A stretch of 7,814 bases of DNA, taken from Gemmatimonadota bacterium. Its GTDB lineage: Bacteria > Gemmatimonadota > Gemmatimonadetes > Longimicrobiales > Gaopeijiaceae. This document shows, piece by piece, positions 7,208-7,814 of this stretch. The notes below the pieces were generated by a model that was not told the origin of the DNA, did not search any database, and saw only the letters and a list, made by a program, of their open reading frames with translations. Positions within the stretch are counted from its first letter, which is position 1; each line of letters starts with the position of its first letter. The position numbers and the translations under genes were made by a program. The stretch lies in NCBI GenBank assembly GCA_002731735.1, contig PCCM01000097.1:3847-11660 (forward strand). Reading direction: 5' to 3'.

Positions 7208-7814
7208 GTGAAATTCCTCGGGTCGATCTCGGTTCTTTTGATGATGTGGGCGGGCGTCCCCCCTTCCTCCCAAAACAGCCAGTATGCCGCGATCCGATCG
7301 TTGGCCGCATTCCCCGGCTGGGCAGATACCGCCGATCCCACGGTCGACTCAGCGCGGGCTGAGTTCGAAGCGGGAAGGTTTTGGCACTCCAGTGAGATGT
7401 TGAGAGAACACGCAGCCGGGGGGGCCGTCCTGACGTCCTCGGAGGTACTCCTGCTCGCTCGCGCCGATGCTGGCTGGAAAAACTGGGCCGCTGTGCTTGC
7501 GGGATTGGAAGGGGCCGACTGGCTCGATGGGATCGAAGGTGGTGAGGGCAGGCTGCTGCTGGCCCGCGCTCTCCAGGCCGCTGAGCGATGGGATGGAGCG
7601 GCTGAGCAATACGCACGTTTCCGGTCCATCGGAGCGCTGGCGTCGGAGATTCCATGGGCGGCTTCCCGGGAGGCGCAGGTCGCGGCGCGCGCCGGCCTTT
7701 GGGTGCCGATGCTCACCGCTTTGGACGCGGCAGGCCGGGGTTCGCCAGAGCTGTCGAGATGGACGGTGTTGCAGCTGGCCCGCAATTCGCTGGAAGAGGG
7801 AGACGCGGAACAGG
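7208..7814 (+). CDS. Secreted alpha-helical repeat protein, possibly N-terminal part of an Slt-type lytic transglycosylase; runs off window
   Basis: An open frame runs from 7199 (after TAG at 7196-7198) to the window end. GTG at 7208 is the first start codon and gives M-K-F-L followed by a hydrophobic stretch to about residue 17, which is a signal peptide; no lipobox is seen. At least 202 residues are encoded. From about residue 45 the sequence is Ala/Leu/Glu/Arg/Trp-rich with helix-pair periodicity, for example EFEAGRFWHSSEMLR at 52-66, then LLLARADAGW and LLLARALQAAERW. This resembles the TPR-like superhelical N-terminal half of soluble lytic transglycosylases, which cut peptidoglycan in the periplasm; the catalytic domain would lie beyond the window. 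A plain TPR protein is the main alternative. The ribosome site is weak (GGA at 7193-7195, 12 nt away). Later starts at TTG 7238 or ATG 7241/7244 would destroy the signal peptide. Confidence 0.72.
   Translation, partial: MKFLGSISVLLMMWAGVPPSSQNSQYAAIRSLAAFPGWADTADPTVDSARAEFEAGRFWHSSEMLREHAAGGAVLTSSEVLLLARADAGWKNWAAVLAGLEGADWLDGIEGGEGRLLLARALQAAERWDGAAEQYARFRSIGALASEIPWAASREAQVAARAGLWVPMLTALDAAGRGSPELSRWTVLQLARNSLEEGDAEQ

Noticed and set aside
7092..7785. Two overlapping minus-strand frames near the right edge
   Set aside because: The plus-strand frame from 7208 has a signal peptide and regular helical-repeat composition. The antisense frames are Ser/Arg/Pro-rich and lack such order.

Overview
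The window is a stretch of GC-rich bacterial chromosome with every recognisable gene on the + strand. It holds most of a peptide-type ABC importer operon, followed by a lone ExbB/TolQ-type proton-channel gene, a strong terminator and the start of a secreted helical-repeat protein. A lipoprotein solute-binding protein together with an ExbB-family protein points to a diderm. The style of the proteins (long lipoprotein binding proteins, a DppC with an extra N-terminal membrane domain, an Slt-like repeat protein) would suit Gemmatimonadota or a related phylum. That placement is inference from recall and was not tested by any search.

Layout. Positions 1-130 are the last 42 codons of one family-5 solute-binding protein. 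A complete paralogue follows at 166-1926. Next come the two permeases (1990-2973 and 2966-4096, overlapping by 8 nt) and the two ATPases (4139-5167 and 5164-6216, overlapping by 4 nt). The spacing and overlaps mark one transcription unit: SBP1-SBP2-dppB-dppC-dppD-dppF. The binding proteins would capture peptides (or a similar solute) outside the inner membrane, DppB/DppC would form the channel, and DppD/DppF would power it. Two tandem binding proteins sharing one membrane complex would widen or shift substrate range.

After a 102-nt gap that can fold into an extended imperfect hairpin comes an exbB-like gene (6319-7023) that probably starts at TTG. No exbD follows it. A textbook intrinsic terminator (7043-7078) closes this part. 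The 129 nt between that terminator and the next gene hold only a weak promoter candidate. From 7208 to the window edge runs an open GTG-started gene with a signal peptide and alpha-helical repeats, possibly the N-terminal half of an Slt-type lytic transglycosylase.

I see no CRISPR array, tRNA, rRNA, insertion sequence or phage gene, and no convincing evidence of a wholly new system. The points most worth a second look are the in-frame TGA in SBP1 where its paralogue has Trp, the membrane-domain fusion on DppC, the exbB without exbD, and the unlabelled gene at the right edge.
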